A stretch of DNA of 12,491 nt from Anaerolineae bacterium (GTDB lineage Bacteria; Chloroflexota; Anaerolineae; 4572-78; J111), in the NCBI GenBank assembly GCA_023382535.1, contig JAHDWA010000145.1:1-12491 (forward strand), given 5' to 3'. Within the stretch, counting starts at the first letter, position 1. Every line of letters starts with the position of its first letter. This document shows, piece after piece, positions 6,740-12,491 of the stretch. The notes beneath the pieces were generated by a model. The model ran no database searches, had not been told where the DNA came from, and saw only the letters and a program-made list of their open reading frames with translations. A program made the position numbers and the translations under genes.

Positions 6740-8125
6740 ATGGGGGGTAATCAAAACCGGTCTAACGAGAGGCGCAGGTCGGGTCGAGGCTCTTTTCGTT
6801 TCGATCTTCTGCTGATTGCCTTTTTACTGGTCGCATGGTCGCTCATTTTTACCGCAGCCACGGTAGGGTTACAGCGAAATGAGCAACAGTGGCTGCCCGT
6901 AGCGTTGAATCCCCAAATTCTGGCCGATTACAGCGCCAACCCTGCTAGCCGGCCACGATTGGCTCGTATTAATCCGGAGGTAATCGAAGCGGTTAAACAA
7001 GATCAGATTTTGTTGGAACCTCCCACTCCAGTGCCAACTCCCACCGAGATAACCGAGATATCTCTGCTGACGGACCTTCTGATCCCGTCGTTTATGAACA
7101 CAGCCATACCAACAGATACTCCCGTGGCCCTGGCTCTACTCACGAGTACGCCGTTGCCCGTGACGCCAACGAGTACAGTGCTGCCAGATACACCGACGGC
7201 AACACCGACAAAAGCGCCGCTCCCAACCCTTACACCGACCAGCACCCGAGTACCGGCAAGGACCCCAACCGCGACCGCGCTGCGCCCGGACACTCCAACT
7301 CCGACCGCGACGGACACGCCGGTGCCGGATACACCGACCCCGACCGTGACGGAGACACTGCTGCCAGCGGATACCCCAACCCCGACCGATACCATCATCC
7401 CGACCGTGACGGAGACATCGCTGCCGGTGAATACGCCGACCCCGACAGAGACGCCGGTGCCGGAGGATACTCCCACCCCAACCGTGACCCGCACCCGAGG
7501 GCCAAGTACACCAACTCCAACTGCGACGGATACGCCGGTGCCGGAGGATACTCCCACCCCAACGACGACCGGGACACCCGCGACAGATACGCCGACTCCG
7601 ACCGCGACGGACACCCCGCTGCCAGGGGACACCCCCACCGCCACGGATACCAATACACCCTTGACAGATACCCCGACTCCGACCGCGACGGATACCAATA
7701 CACCTGCGCCGGATACGCCGACTCCGACCGTGACAGACACTCCGCTGCCGGGAGACCCCCCAACCGCAACGGCGACCCATACACTGACGCCGACTCGCAC
7801 CCCAACCCTGACCACGACCGCTACGCTCACGGCGACTGCTACGCTGACGGTAACGCATACTCCAACCTCGACGGCGACGGATACCCCAACCCCGACTGAT
7901 ACGTTAACCCCGACGGCAACCGATACGCCCACGGCGACGCATACACCAACCGCAACCGATACGCCCACGGCGACTGATACCCCAACTCCGACGGCAACCG
8001 ATACCTCGACGGCAACTCATACCCCAACCTCAACTGACACACCAATCCCGACAGCGACCGATACACCAATACCAACCGATACCCCGGCGCCGACTGATAC
8101 GCCAACCGGAACACCCACTCCTTGA
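6740..8125 (+). CDS. Single-pass membrane protein with long Thr/Pro-rich extracellular tail
   Basis: A 461-residue protein. An Arg-rich N-terminus (residues 7-20) precedes one membrane helix (23-44), so by the positive-inside rule the rest lies outside the cell. Residues 45-93 are an ordinary short segment. From about 94 to the end the protein is low-complexity, dominated by Thr and Pro with Asp, Ala and Val in loose units such as [13 protein letters not shown]. Tails of this type occur in Chloroflexota and actinobacterial surface proteins as extended, often O-glycosylated stalks. They usually join two domains; here the protein ends in the repeat with nothing beyond it. GGGAG lies 10 nt upstream of the start. 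No enzymatic domain is visible. The next gene starts 111 nt downstream on the same strand. Confidence 0.8.
   Translation: MGGNQNRSNERRRSGRGSFRFDLLLIAFLLVAWSLIFTAATVGLQRNEQQWLPVALNPQILADYSANPASRPRLARINPEVIEAVKQDQILLEPPTPVPTPTEITEISLLTDLLIPSFMNTAIPTDTPVALALLTSTPLPVTPTSTVLPDTPTATPTKAPLPTLTPTSTRVPARTPTATALRPDTPTPTATDTPVPDTPTPTVTETLLPADTPTPTDTIIPTVTETSLPVNTPTPTETPVPEDTPTPTVTRTRGPSTPTPTATDTPVPEDTPTPTTTGTPATDTPTPTATDTPLPGDTPTATDTNTPLTDTPTPTATDTNTPAPDTPTPTVTDTPLPGDPPTATATHTLTPTRTPTLTTTATLTATATLTVTHTPTSTATDTPTPTDTLTPTATDTPTATHTPTATDTPTATDTPTPTATDTSTATHTPTSTDTPIPTATDTPIPTDTPAPTDTPTGTPTP
7290..8119. repeat. Low-complexity codon repeats encoding Thr/Pro/Asp tracts
   Basis: Degenerate in-frame repeats of ACG/ACC/ACT, CCG/CCA/CCC and GAC/GAT codons with higher-order units of roughly 36-45 nt. 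The composition also produces long open frames on the opposite strand (Val/Gly/Ser-rich), which are artefacts. The units drift in sequence and length, so this is coding low complexity and not a spacer array. Confidence 0.75.
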
Positions 8126-8164
8126 ACCAAAAACGGCCGGTATTACCCGCTGATAATCCACTCG

Positions 8165-8193
8165 TTGGCTCAATCCAACTATTGGAATCTGAT
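8165..8193 (+). promoter_or_regulatory. Weak candidate promoter for the selenoprotein gene
   Basis: TTGGCT (8165-8170), a 17-nt spacer and TCTGAT (8188-8193) match the sigma-70 consensus at 4/6 each. Transcription would start near 8200, just ahead of the ribosome binding site. The gene could equally be co-transcribed with the preceding one. Confidence 0.25.
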
Positions 8194-8236
8194 ACCTGGG
8201 AGTCAGGCAAGTCTAACTTGGAAGGAGAAGAAGATC

Positions 8237-10114
8237 ATGGCCTTTAATCAGGCAAAAATTAATCCACCCGAATTTCCCCCTAATTTGGAATGGTTGAACA
8301 CCCCGCGCCCCTTAACCCTGGCCGACCTGCGCGGGAAAGTGGTGGTGCTGGAATTCTTCACCTATGGCTGAATAAACTGCAATCATAATGTGGCGCAGTT
8401 GCGTCTACTCCGTGAAAGGTTCCCGAATGAGTTGGTCATCATCAGTGTCCATTCCGCCAAGTTTCCCACTGAAGGGCTAACGAGGAATATCCGTGAAGCC
8501 ATTATGCGCCATGGCCTCGATCATCCTGTTGTCAACGATGTAAATTTTCAGGTCTGGCAAAGTTATACGGTCAAAGCATGGCCGACCCTTGTCGTTATTG
8601 ACCCGCAAGGCAAGATTGTTCATACCCAATCCGGCGAAATTTTGGCGGAAGCGTTTGCTCCTGAAATTGAGGCACTCATTAACGAGGCTGACGGCAAGGG
8701 CCTGCTCGACCGGACTCCCCTTGATCTTCAGGCGGAGCGCGTCCAGGAACCGCTGCGCCCTCTCGACTATCCGGCCAAAGTGCTGCTCACCGATAAAGGG
8801 CTGCTTTACATCGCCGATACGGGGCATCATCGTATCCTGGAAGTGCACCTGAGCGAAGACGGTTTCAAGGGTGAAATTGGACGGGTGTTTGGCAGCGGCC
8901 AGCCTGGTTTGCAGGATGGCCCGGCAGCGACCGCCGCCTTTCACAGCCCGCACGGATTGGCCCTCAGCGGCGACACCCTTTATGTCGCGGATACCGAAAA
9001 TCACGCCATTCGAGCCGTTGAGCTGGATGGCGGCACGGTTCGGACCGTCGCCGGAACCGGGGAGAAAGCACACGGGCGTTTCAACCTGAGCCAGCCGACG
9101 GAAACCCCACTGCGCTCACCCTGGGCGGTGCTGGCAGTGGAGGACATTGTCTTTATCGCCATGGCCGGGATTCACCAGATTTGGGCCTTGTTTCGAGAAG
9201 AACAGATTGGGCCTTTCTTTGGCAATGGCCGCGAAGCGTTGGTGGATGGGGACCAGATGCAGTCAAGCTTCAACCAGCCAAGTGACCTGGCGTTGGGTAT
9301 GGGTCATATGTTTGTGGCCGACGCGGAGGCCAGCGCTATTCGAGCAATTTCATTGTTGGAAGAAAAGCCGCGGGTGGTAACGCTGGTCGGGCAGGGCTTG
9401 TTTGAGTTTGGAGATAGTGACGGAAGAGGGAGCATAGTGCGCCTCCAGCACCCAACCGGGCTGATCTTTCATGAGGGTCTGGTCTACATTGCCGACAGCT
9501 ACAACCACAAAATCAAAACCCTCGACCCGACGACCGGGGAGGTCAAAACCCTGATCGGTACAGGCCAACCCGGCCGTGCGGATGGCGCGTTTCACGAGGC
9601 GGAGTTGTTTGAGCCGGAAGGAGTTGTGGCCGGTAAGGGCCGGTTATACATCGCCGACACGAACAATCATCTGATCAGGGTGGCCGATTTGACGAGCGGT
9701 ATGCTGCATACGTTGATGCTGCGGGGCTTAGAGCGGCTCCAGCCCGTGCTGGCCGATGCGGTGCGCCCGCCAGACCGGCGCTACGACCCCTTGCCGGTGA
9801 GGGCGGGCCAAGTGACCTTCTCCTTCGACATCGAACTGCCGGCGGGTTACAAGTTTAATCCTGAAGCGCCGCTGATGCTACGAGTGAGTCAAAACGGCGC
9901 CGGTAGCACGTACACTTTTGAGCCAGGCCAGACTCCCACTGTCCCTCTGGCTATAAATTCCGACCAGGACTTAATCTTCGACCTGATCCTTTACTATTGT
10001 GAAACTGAAGCAGAACGTCTCTGCCTGATCCACGACGCCCGGTTTGTGCTGCCCTGTCGCATTGATGAGGCAGGCCCGCCCGTTGTGCGTGTGCCTTATC
10101 GGGTTTCGCTGTAA
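8237..10114 (+). CDS. Predicted selenoprotein: thioredoxin-like/NHL-repeat protein (NHLRC2-like), Sec45 at TGA 8369-8371
   Basis: Read through one TGA, this is a 625-residue protein. Residues 1-150 are a thioredoxin fold: [15 protein letters not shown], where related proteins have TYxCINC or TYCCINC, so Sec45 and Cys48 form a UxxC redox pair, and the cis-Pro is Pro116 (AWPTLVVID). Residues 178-500 hold six NHL-like blades, including [30 protein letters not shown] and [10 protein letters not shown]. Residues 526-625 are a C-terminal beta domain, the same order as human NHLRC2. The start is set by AAGGAG 9 nt before ATG. The frame is identical on both sides of the TGA and no other stop interrupts it. 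No signal peptide is seen, so it is probably cytosolic. The alternative is a nonsense mutation or base error in a Cys codon. Selenocysteine machinery is not in this window. Confidence 0.82.
8390..8408 (+). promoter_or_regulatory. Candidate bacterial SECIS element
   Basis: Downstream of the TGA at 8369-8371, GTGGCGC (8390-8396) pairs with GCGT-c-TAC (8401-8408, one bulged C, two G-U pairs), leaving the apical loop AGTT (8397-8400). The loop starts 25 nt after the TGA and has G as its second base. Both fit the published general description of bacterial SECIS elements (apical loop about 16-37 nt from UGA, a G in its first two positions). A competing stem AACTGC/GCAGTT (8375-8380/8395-8400) has a 14-nt loop and fits less well. 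This is a hand-drawn fold. Confidence 0.5.
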
Positions 10115-10121
10115 TCCTTGA

Positions 10122-10154
10122 AGCTCTCTCTTACTTACCAATAAGGGAGAGGCT
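10122..10154. terminator. Hairpin between convergent genes, possible shared terminator
   Basis: AGCTCTCTCTTA (10122-10133) pairs with TAAGGGAGAGGCT (10142-10154) over 12 bp, with one bulged G and one G-U pair and an 8-nt loop. It starts 8 nt after the stop of the selenoprotein gene and lies between it and the convergent LysE gene. No strong U-tract follows on either strand. Confidence 0.5.
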
Positions 10155-10244
10155 CTGGCAGGATTTCGCCGCATTCATAGTGGGAACAGCGCACCCATGG
10201 GGCATTAGTCCGCTCGGGACAACACGGTCTCAACTTATCCTTTT

Positions 10245-10862
10245 TCAGCGCAACAAACTTAAGAGCACCGCCAGACCAAAACCGGCTATAATTACCCCGG
10301 AGATTTTGTTAACCCAACCCAGCTTATCAGGCGTAAATTTGTTTCGTAACAAACTGACACCCCCGCTGAGAATGAGCCACCACAAGGCCGAGCCGAGAAA
10401 AACACCCAAGACCATGATGCTGGCGCTGCTATAATCGCCGCTGGCATTGGCCAGGCCCAATCCGGCAAAGATGGCGGCGAAGGAAAGAATTGTGGCAGGA
10501 TTGGTCAGCGTTAGAAAAAGGGTTGAAACATAGGCCCTGATCATCCCCTGACCCTTGTTCTGGGCCGCCGTCTCAGCCGGTCTGGCGGCAAAGGTCTTGC
10601 CGCCGAGATAGCACAGAAAGACTCCCCCGATTAAACTGAACCAGAACTGCTGCCCGATTAAGAGCGCGGAAATCACAGTCAAGCCGAAGCCGGCAACAGA
10701 GCCATAGAAGGCATCAGCGGTGGCTGCTCCCAGGCCAGACAGCAGCCCGGCCCAGCGTCCCTGGGTCAGGGTGCGGCGAATGCAGAGGACTCCAATCGGT
10801 CCTACCGGGGCAGCAATGGAGAAGCCAATAATTAAACCTTTTAGTAAAATGCTAGTTTCCAT
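10245..10862 (-). CDS. LysE-family amino acid exporter
   Basis: A 205-residue integral membrane protein of usual LysE/RhtB length, with about six hydrophobic segments. The N-terminal signature AAPVGPIGVLCIRRTL (17-32), followed by GLGAATADAFYG (43-54), is characteristic of PF01810. TLTNPATILSF in the middle is a second family hallmark. These proteins export amino acids or related small molecules by secondary transport; the substrate here cannot be told. The ATG has AGGTGA about 4 nt upstream. It is divergent from an Lrp/AsnC regulator across a 150-bp AT-rich gap, a common arrangement in which the regulator senses the exported amino acid. Confidence 0.92.
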   Translation of the reverse strand: METSILLKGLIIGFSIAAPVGPIGVLCIRRTLTQGRWAGLLSGLGAATADAFYGSVAGFGLTVISALLIGQQFWFSLIGGVFLCYLGGKTFAARPAETAAQNKGQGMIRAYVSTLFLTLTNPATILSFAAIFAGLGLANASGDYSSASIMVLGVFLGSALWWLILSGGVSLLRNKFTPDKLGWVNKISGVIIAGFGLAVLLSLLR

Positions 10863-10922
10863 CGAATCACCTGGATCCGGGTTGAAAATGGGGTTTAAAT
10901 TGGGAGAATACGTAATTTAATG

Positions 10923-10935
10923 CTATAGTGTATAG
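10923..10935. promoter_or_regulatory. Palindrome in the lysE/Lrp divergent promoter region
   Basis: CTATA-GTG-TATAG is a perfect inverted repeat in the AT-rich gap between the two divergent genes. It could be an operator for the Lrp-type regulator or contribute a -10-like element for the exporter gene. No confident -35/-10 pair could be set for either gene. Confidence 0.3.
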
Positions 10936-11012
10936 ATTGTAGTTGGTATTGTAAATGCAAAAACTAAGGAAATACGACTTTAATTCAGAAATATATAAGG
11001 AAAATACCGGGA

Positions 11013-11501
11013 ATGGCTTTGGATTATATAAAATTACTGGATGATGTTGGCTGGCAGATTTTGCAGGCGCTGCAAGAAGATGCTCGCATTTCTTTTGCCG
11101 AACTGGGCCGGCGCGTCGGGCTGTCCTTGCCCGCCGTTGCCGAGAGAGTCAGGCGGCTGGAGGAAACAGGCATTATTACCGGCTATCATGCTCATATTAA
11201 TTTGGCCAAGGTGAACCTGCCCATTGCAGCCTTTATTCGGATCAATGTCCCAGGGGAACGTTATCCTCAAGTTATTGCTTTGGCTCGTGATTTACCGGAG
11301 GTGCTTGAGTGCCATCACCTGTCTGGAACTGACTCGTTCATTATGAAGGTTGTGGCAGCCTCGATTCCCCATTTGGAGGAGTTAATTACCCGGCTCAGCA
11401 CTTATGGCCCGACGACCACCTCCATCGTGTTGTCCTCGCCGGTTCGTAAACAGATTACCGCCCAAAAATCGGGTTATCTGGACAAGACCGACCTCCCCTG
11501 A
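11013..11501 (+). CDS. Lrp/AsnC-family transcriptional regulator
   Basis: A 162-residue protein of usual length. The N-terminal winged HTH spans about residues 8-58 (DDVGWQILQALQEDARISF, then ELGRRVGLSLPAVAERVRRLEETGIITGY written in two helices), followed by a linker strand and the ligand-binding RAM domain. The domain carries CHHLSGTDSF (100-109, with Gly105 and Asp107 of the GxxD effector site) and SIVLSSPVRK near the end. Such proteins form dimers to octamers and respond to amino acids. Its position divergent to a LysE exporter suggests that it controls that gene and itself. AAGGA lies 12 nt before the ATG, a rather long spacing. Confidence 0.93.
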   Translation: MALDYIKLLDDVGWQILQALQEDARISFAELGRRVGLSLPAVAERVRRLEETGIITGYHAHINLAKVNLPIAAFIRINVPGERYPQVIALARDLPEVLECHHLSGTDSFIMKVVAASIPHLEELITRLSTYGPTTTSIVLSSPVRKQITAQKSGYLDKTDLP

Positions 11502-11530
11502 TCCCCTATATGTATCAAAGTAGGCTGTTT

Positions 11531-11559
11531 TTGCCAATCATGAAGCATCTAGGTATAAT
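11531..11559 (+). promoter_or_regulatory. Sigma-70-type promoter of the rpmH-rnpA-yidD block
   Basis: TTGCCA (11531-11536), an exactly 17-nt spacer and a perfect TATAAT (11554-11559). The predicted start near 11566 leaves a leader of about 38 nt before rpmH. This is the best sigma-70-type match seen in the window, as expected for a ribosomal protein gene. Confidence 0.8.
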
Positions 11560-11603
11560 TTCTGTTCTACTTAAACTATCAGAAACAGAGGTTTTATACA
11601 GCG

Positions 11604-11780
11604 ATGACCAAACGAACCTATCAACCCAAGCGCCGCCACCGTGCCCGCGTCCATGGCTTCCGGGCGCGAATGGCCACCAGTGGGGGGCAGCGGGTGCTCA
11701 AAGCCCGGCGAGCGCGGGGACGAAAATTGTTGGCCGTCCAGCGAGTGCATCCCAAGCATACCAATTGGAATGCGGATTGA
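11604..11780 (+). CDS. rpmH: 50S ribosomal protein L34
   Basis: A 58-residue, very basic protein beginning [19 protein letters not shown], continuing [17 protein letters not shown] and RGRKLLAV, which is the L34 signature. Bacterial L34 is usually 44-47 residues; this one has an extra C-terminal tail of about a dozen residues ending NWNAD. The protein sits in the large ribosomal subunit. AGAGG is 12 nt upstream of the ATG, longer than ideal. It is the first gene of the conserved rpmH-rnpA-yidD order and is preceded by a strong promoter. Confidence 0.96.
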   Translation: MTKRTYQPKRRHRARVHGFRARMATSGGQRVLKARRARGRKLLAVQRVHPKHTNWNAD

Positions 11781-11830
11781 ACCTCGTTGAGGGTGGAGGG
11801 GAAGCATAGCTCAAGCGACCAGGCAGGTTA

Positions 11831-11896
11831 ATGACAGGAGAGGCGTTCAAACCACCTGATGAGCCAGAATCTGTTGCGTTTTTGTTTATTTCATGA
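11831..11896 (+). CDS. Possible 21-residue leader ORF coupled to rnpA
   Basis: An ATG at 11831, with AGG 4 nt upstream, opens a 21-codon frame beginning MTGEAFKPPDEPESV and ending in TGA at 11894-11896. That stop overlaps the rnpA start as ATGA. rnpA itself has no visible Shine-Dalgarno sequence and no in-frame upstream start, so translational coupling through this short frame is attractive. The peptide resembles nothing I know, and the overlap could be chance. Confidence 0.3.
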   Translation: MTGEAFKPPDEPESVAFLFIS

Positions 11897-12240
11897 AGCG
11901 ACAGCATCGTTTACGCCACAATGTTGACTTTCAACAAGTCCGGCGTAACGGTAAATCGAATGCCAGCCCTTTAATGGTGCTGGCATTTCTACGCAATGAG
12001 TTGGATTACAGTCGCTTTGGCTTTGTGGTTAGCAAACGTCTCGGTAAGGCAGTTCAACGAAATCGAATTAAGCGCCGCATGCGCGAAATAACCCGCTTGC
12101 GAACAGCGCAGATTAAACCAGGTTTTGATTTAGTCTTTATTGCCCGCCAGCCGATCCAGCGAGCCAGTTACAGCGAAATTGAGCGGTGTTTGGAACAACT
12201 ATTGCAAGTGTCAGATTTGTTAAAGTCAGATAGCAAGTAA
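11893..12240 (+). CDS. rnpA: Ribonuclease P protein component
   Basis: A 115-residue basic protein, of usual length. It contains [24 protein letters not shown] (42-65, shown here as its key parts: VSKRLGKA and [10 protein letters not shown]), the RNR motif that binds RNase P RNA. It helps the catalytic RNA remove 5' leaders from tRNA precursors. The N-terminal [15 protein letters not shown] is also typical. The ATG is fixed by an in-frame stop at 11860, but has no clear ribosome binding site. The gene lies 112 nt after rpmH and its stop lies inside the first unit of a heptamer repeat. Confidence 0.95.
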   Translation: MKRQHRLRHNVDFQQVRRNGKSNASPLMVLAFLRNELDYSRFGFVVSKRLGKAVQRNRIKRRMREITRLRTAQIKPGFDLVFIARQPIQRASYSEIERCLEQLLQVSDLLKSDSK

Positions 12241-12337
12241 CAAGTTGCAGGTCGCAAGTCACCAGTGTCGAGCCAACGAGGTTATGTGGCGATTTGCGAC
12301 CTTACAACTTCAAACCTGCAACCTGCGACCTGTTACT
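12236..12337. repeat. Heptamer-built inverted repeat filling the rnpA-yidD gap
   Basis: The left side reads AGTAACA, AGTTGCA, GGTCGCA, AGTCACC; the complement of the right side reads AGTAACA, GGTCGCA, GGTTGCA, GGTTTGA, AGTTGTA and on to a near copy of GGTCGCA. Units fit RGTYGCA loosely. The outer arms (12236-12242 and 12331-12337) pair perfectly. The rnpA stop is inside the first unit and the last unit ends 3 nt before the yidD start, so the element occupies the whole intercistronic space. Confidence 0.8.
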
Positions 12338-12340
12338 TTG

Positions 12341-12491
12341 ATGAAGTACCTAGCTTTAGCCTTGATTCGTTTTTATCAAAAGTTTATATCGCCTGCTTTG
12401 CCGCCGGCGTGCAGGTTTTATCCAACCTGTTCTCACTACAGTTATCAAGCGATAGAAAAGTATGGTCTGATTAAAGGGGGCTGGTTGGCCG
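12341..12491 (+). CDS. yidD: YidD family membrane protein insertion factor, 5' part
   Basis: Fifty codons are present before the window ends. The start [18 protein letters not shown] is followed by [12 protein letters not shown] (around residues 23-34) and YGLIKGGW, which are the hallmark of the YidD family, including its paired cysteines. YidD is a small, about 70-90 residue, membrane-associated protein linked to the YidC insertase. Its place directly after rnpA is conserved across bacteria, and yidC would be expected next. No Shine-Dalgarno sequence precedes the ATG, because the heptamer repeat occupies that space. Confidence 0.93.
   Translation, partial: MKYLALALIRFYQKFISPALPPACRFYPTCSHYSYQAIEKYGLIKGGWLA

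Noticed and set aside
7003..7968. Long minus-strand open frames rich in Val/Gly/Ser or Arg
   Set aside because: They are reverse-complement shadows of the Thr/Pro codon repeats, with no start-site signals and no domain.
7290..8119. CRISPR-like or tandem DNA array
   Set aside because: Units are degenerate, all in one reading frame and have no unique spacers; this is low-complexity coding sequence.
8237..8371. A separate 44-residue gene, with a second independent gene from 8390
   Set aside because: Both pieces are in the same frame, belong to one thioredoxin fold and are split only by a TGA at the catalytic position. A selenocysteine codon explains this better than two genes or a pseudogene.
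8375..8400. AACTGC/GCAGTT stem as the SECIS element
   Set aside because: Its loop would be 14 nt, start about 9 nt after the TGA and lack G in its first two positions. The stem at 8390-8408 fits the expected geometry better.
12265..12474. Plus-strand ORF overlapping yidD in another frame
   Set aside because: It covers the heptamer repeat and the out-of-frame yidD sequence; the yidD frame has clear family motifs.

Overview
The window looks like a chromosomal stretch from a bacterium, most plausibly a member of the Chloroflexota (Anaerolineae-like). That assignment is an inference. It rests on a very long Pro/Thr-rich secreted tail, a response-regulator/thioredoxin-reductase-like fusion next to a UBP zinc finger, an F420-reductase-like oxidoreductase, an NHLRC2-type thioredoxin/NHL protein, and many intergenic 7-bp-periodic hairpins. 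Most genes are GC-rich; the first gene (87-944) is clearly more AT-rich.

Left part, all minus strand: a predicted lipoprotein (87-944); a repeat-bearing gap (945-1349); a classical short-chain dehydrogenase (1350-2078); then a redox-signalling cluster read from 6319 down to 2256. This cluster holds a receiver/Grx-like/TrxR-like fusion (4655-6319), a CAP-like sensor histidine kinase 2 nt after it (3267-4652), a UBP zinc finger (2888-3169) and a COG2085 NADP(H)/F420 oxidoreductase 2 nt after that (2256-2885). The kinase and receiver probably form a two-component pair whose output is a flavoprotein rather than a DNA-binding protein.

Middle, plus strand: a single-pass membrane protein with a roughly 370-residue Thr/Pro-rich tail (6740-8125). 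It is followed by the most notable gene, a thioredoxin-like/NHL protein (8237-10114) interrupted by one in-frame TGA at 8369-8371. The TGA sits exactly where the first active-site cysteine of the CxxC motif is expected (TYG-TGA-INC), the homologous frame runs through it, and a plausible bacterial SECIS stem-loop follows at 8390-8408. I read it as an undivided selenoprotein of 625 residues with Sec45 in a UxxC redox centre. Standard gene calling would split it into two fragments.

Right part: a LysE-family exporter (10245-10862, minus) diverges from an Lrp/AsnC regulator (11013-11501, plus), a common exporter/regulator pairing. A strong promoter (TTGCCA-17-TATAAT) then drives the conserved rpmH-rnpA-yidD block; yidD runs off the window end.

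Three intergenic sites (1295-1325, 3224-3270, 12236-12337) carry hairpins built from different 7-bp units. At two of them the upstream gene's stop codon lies inside or next to a repeat unit.
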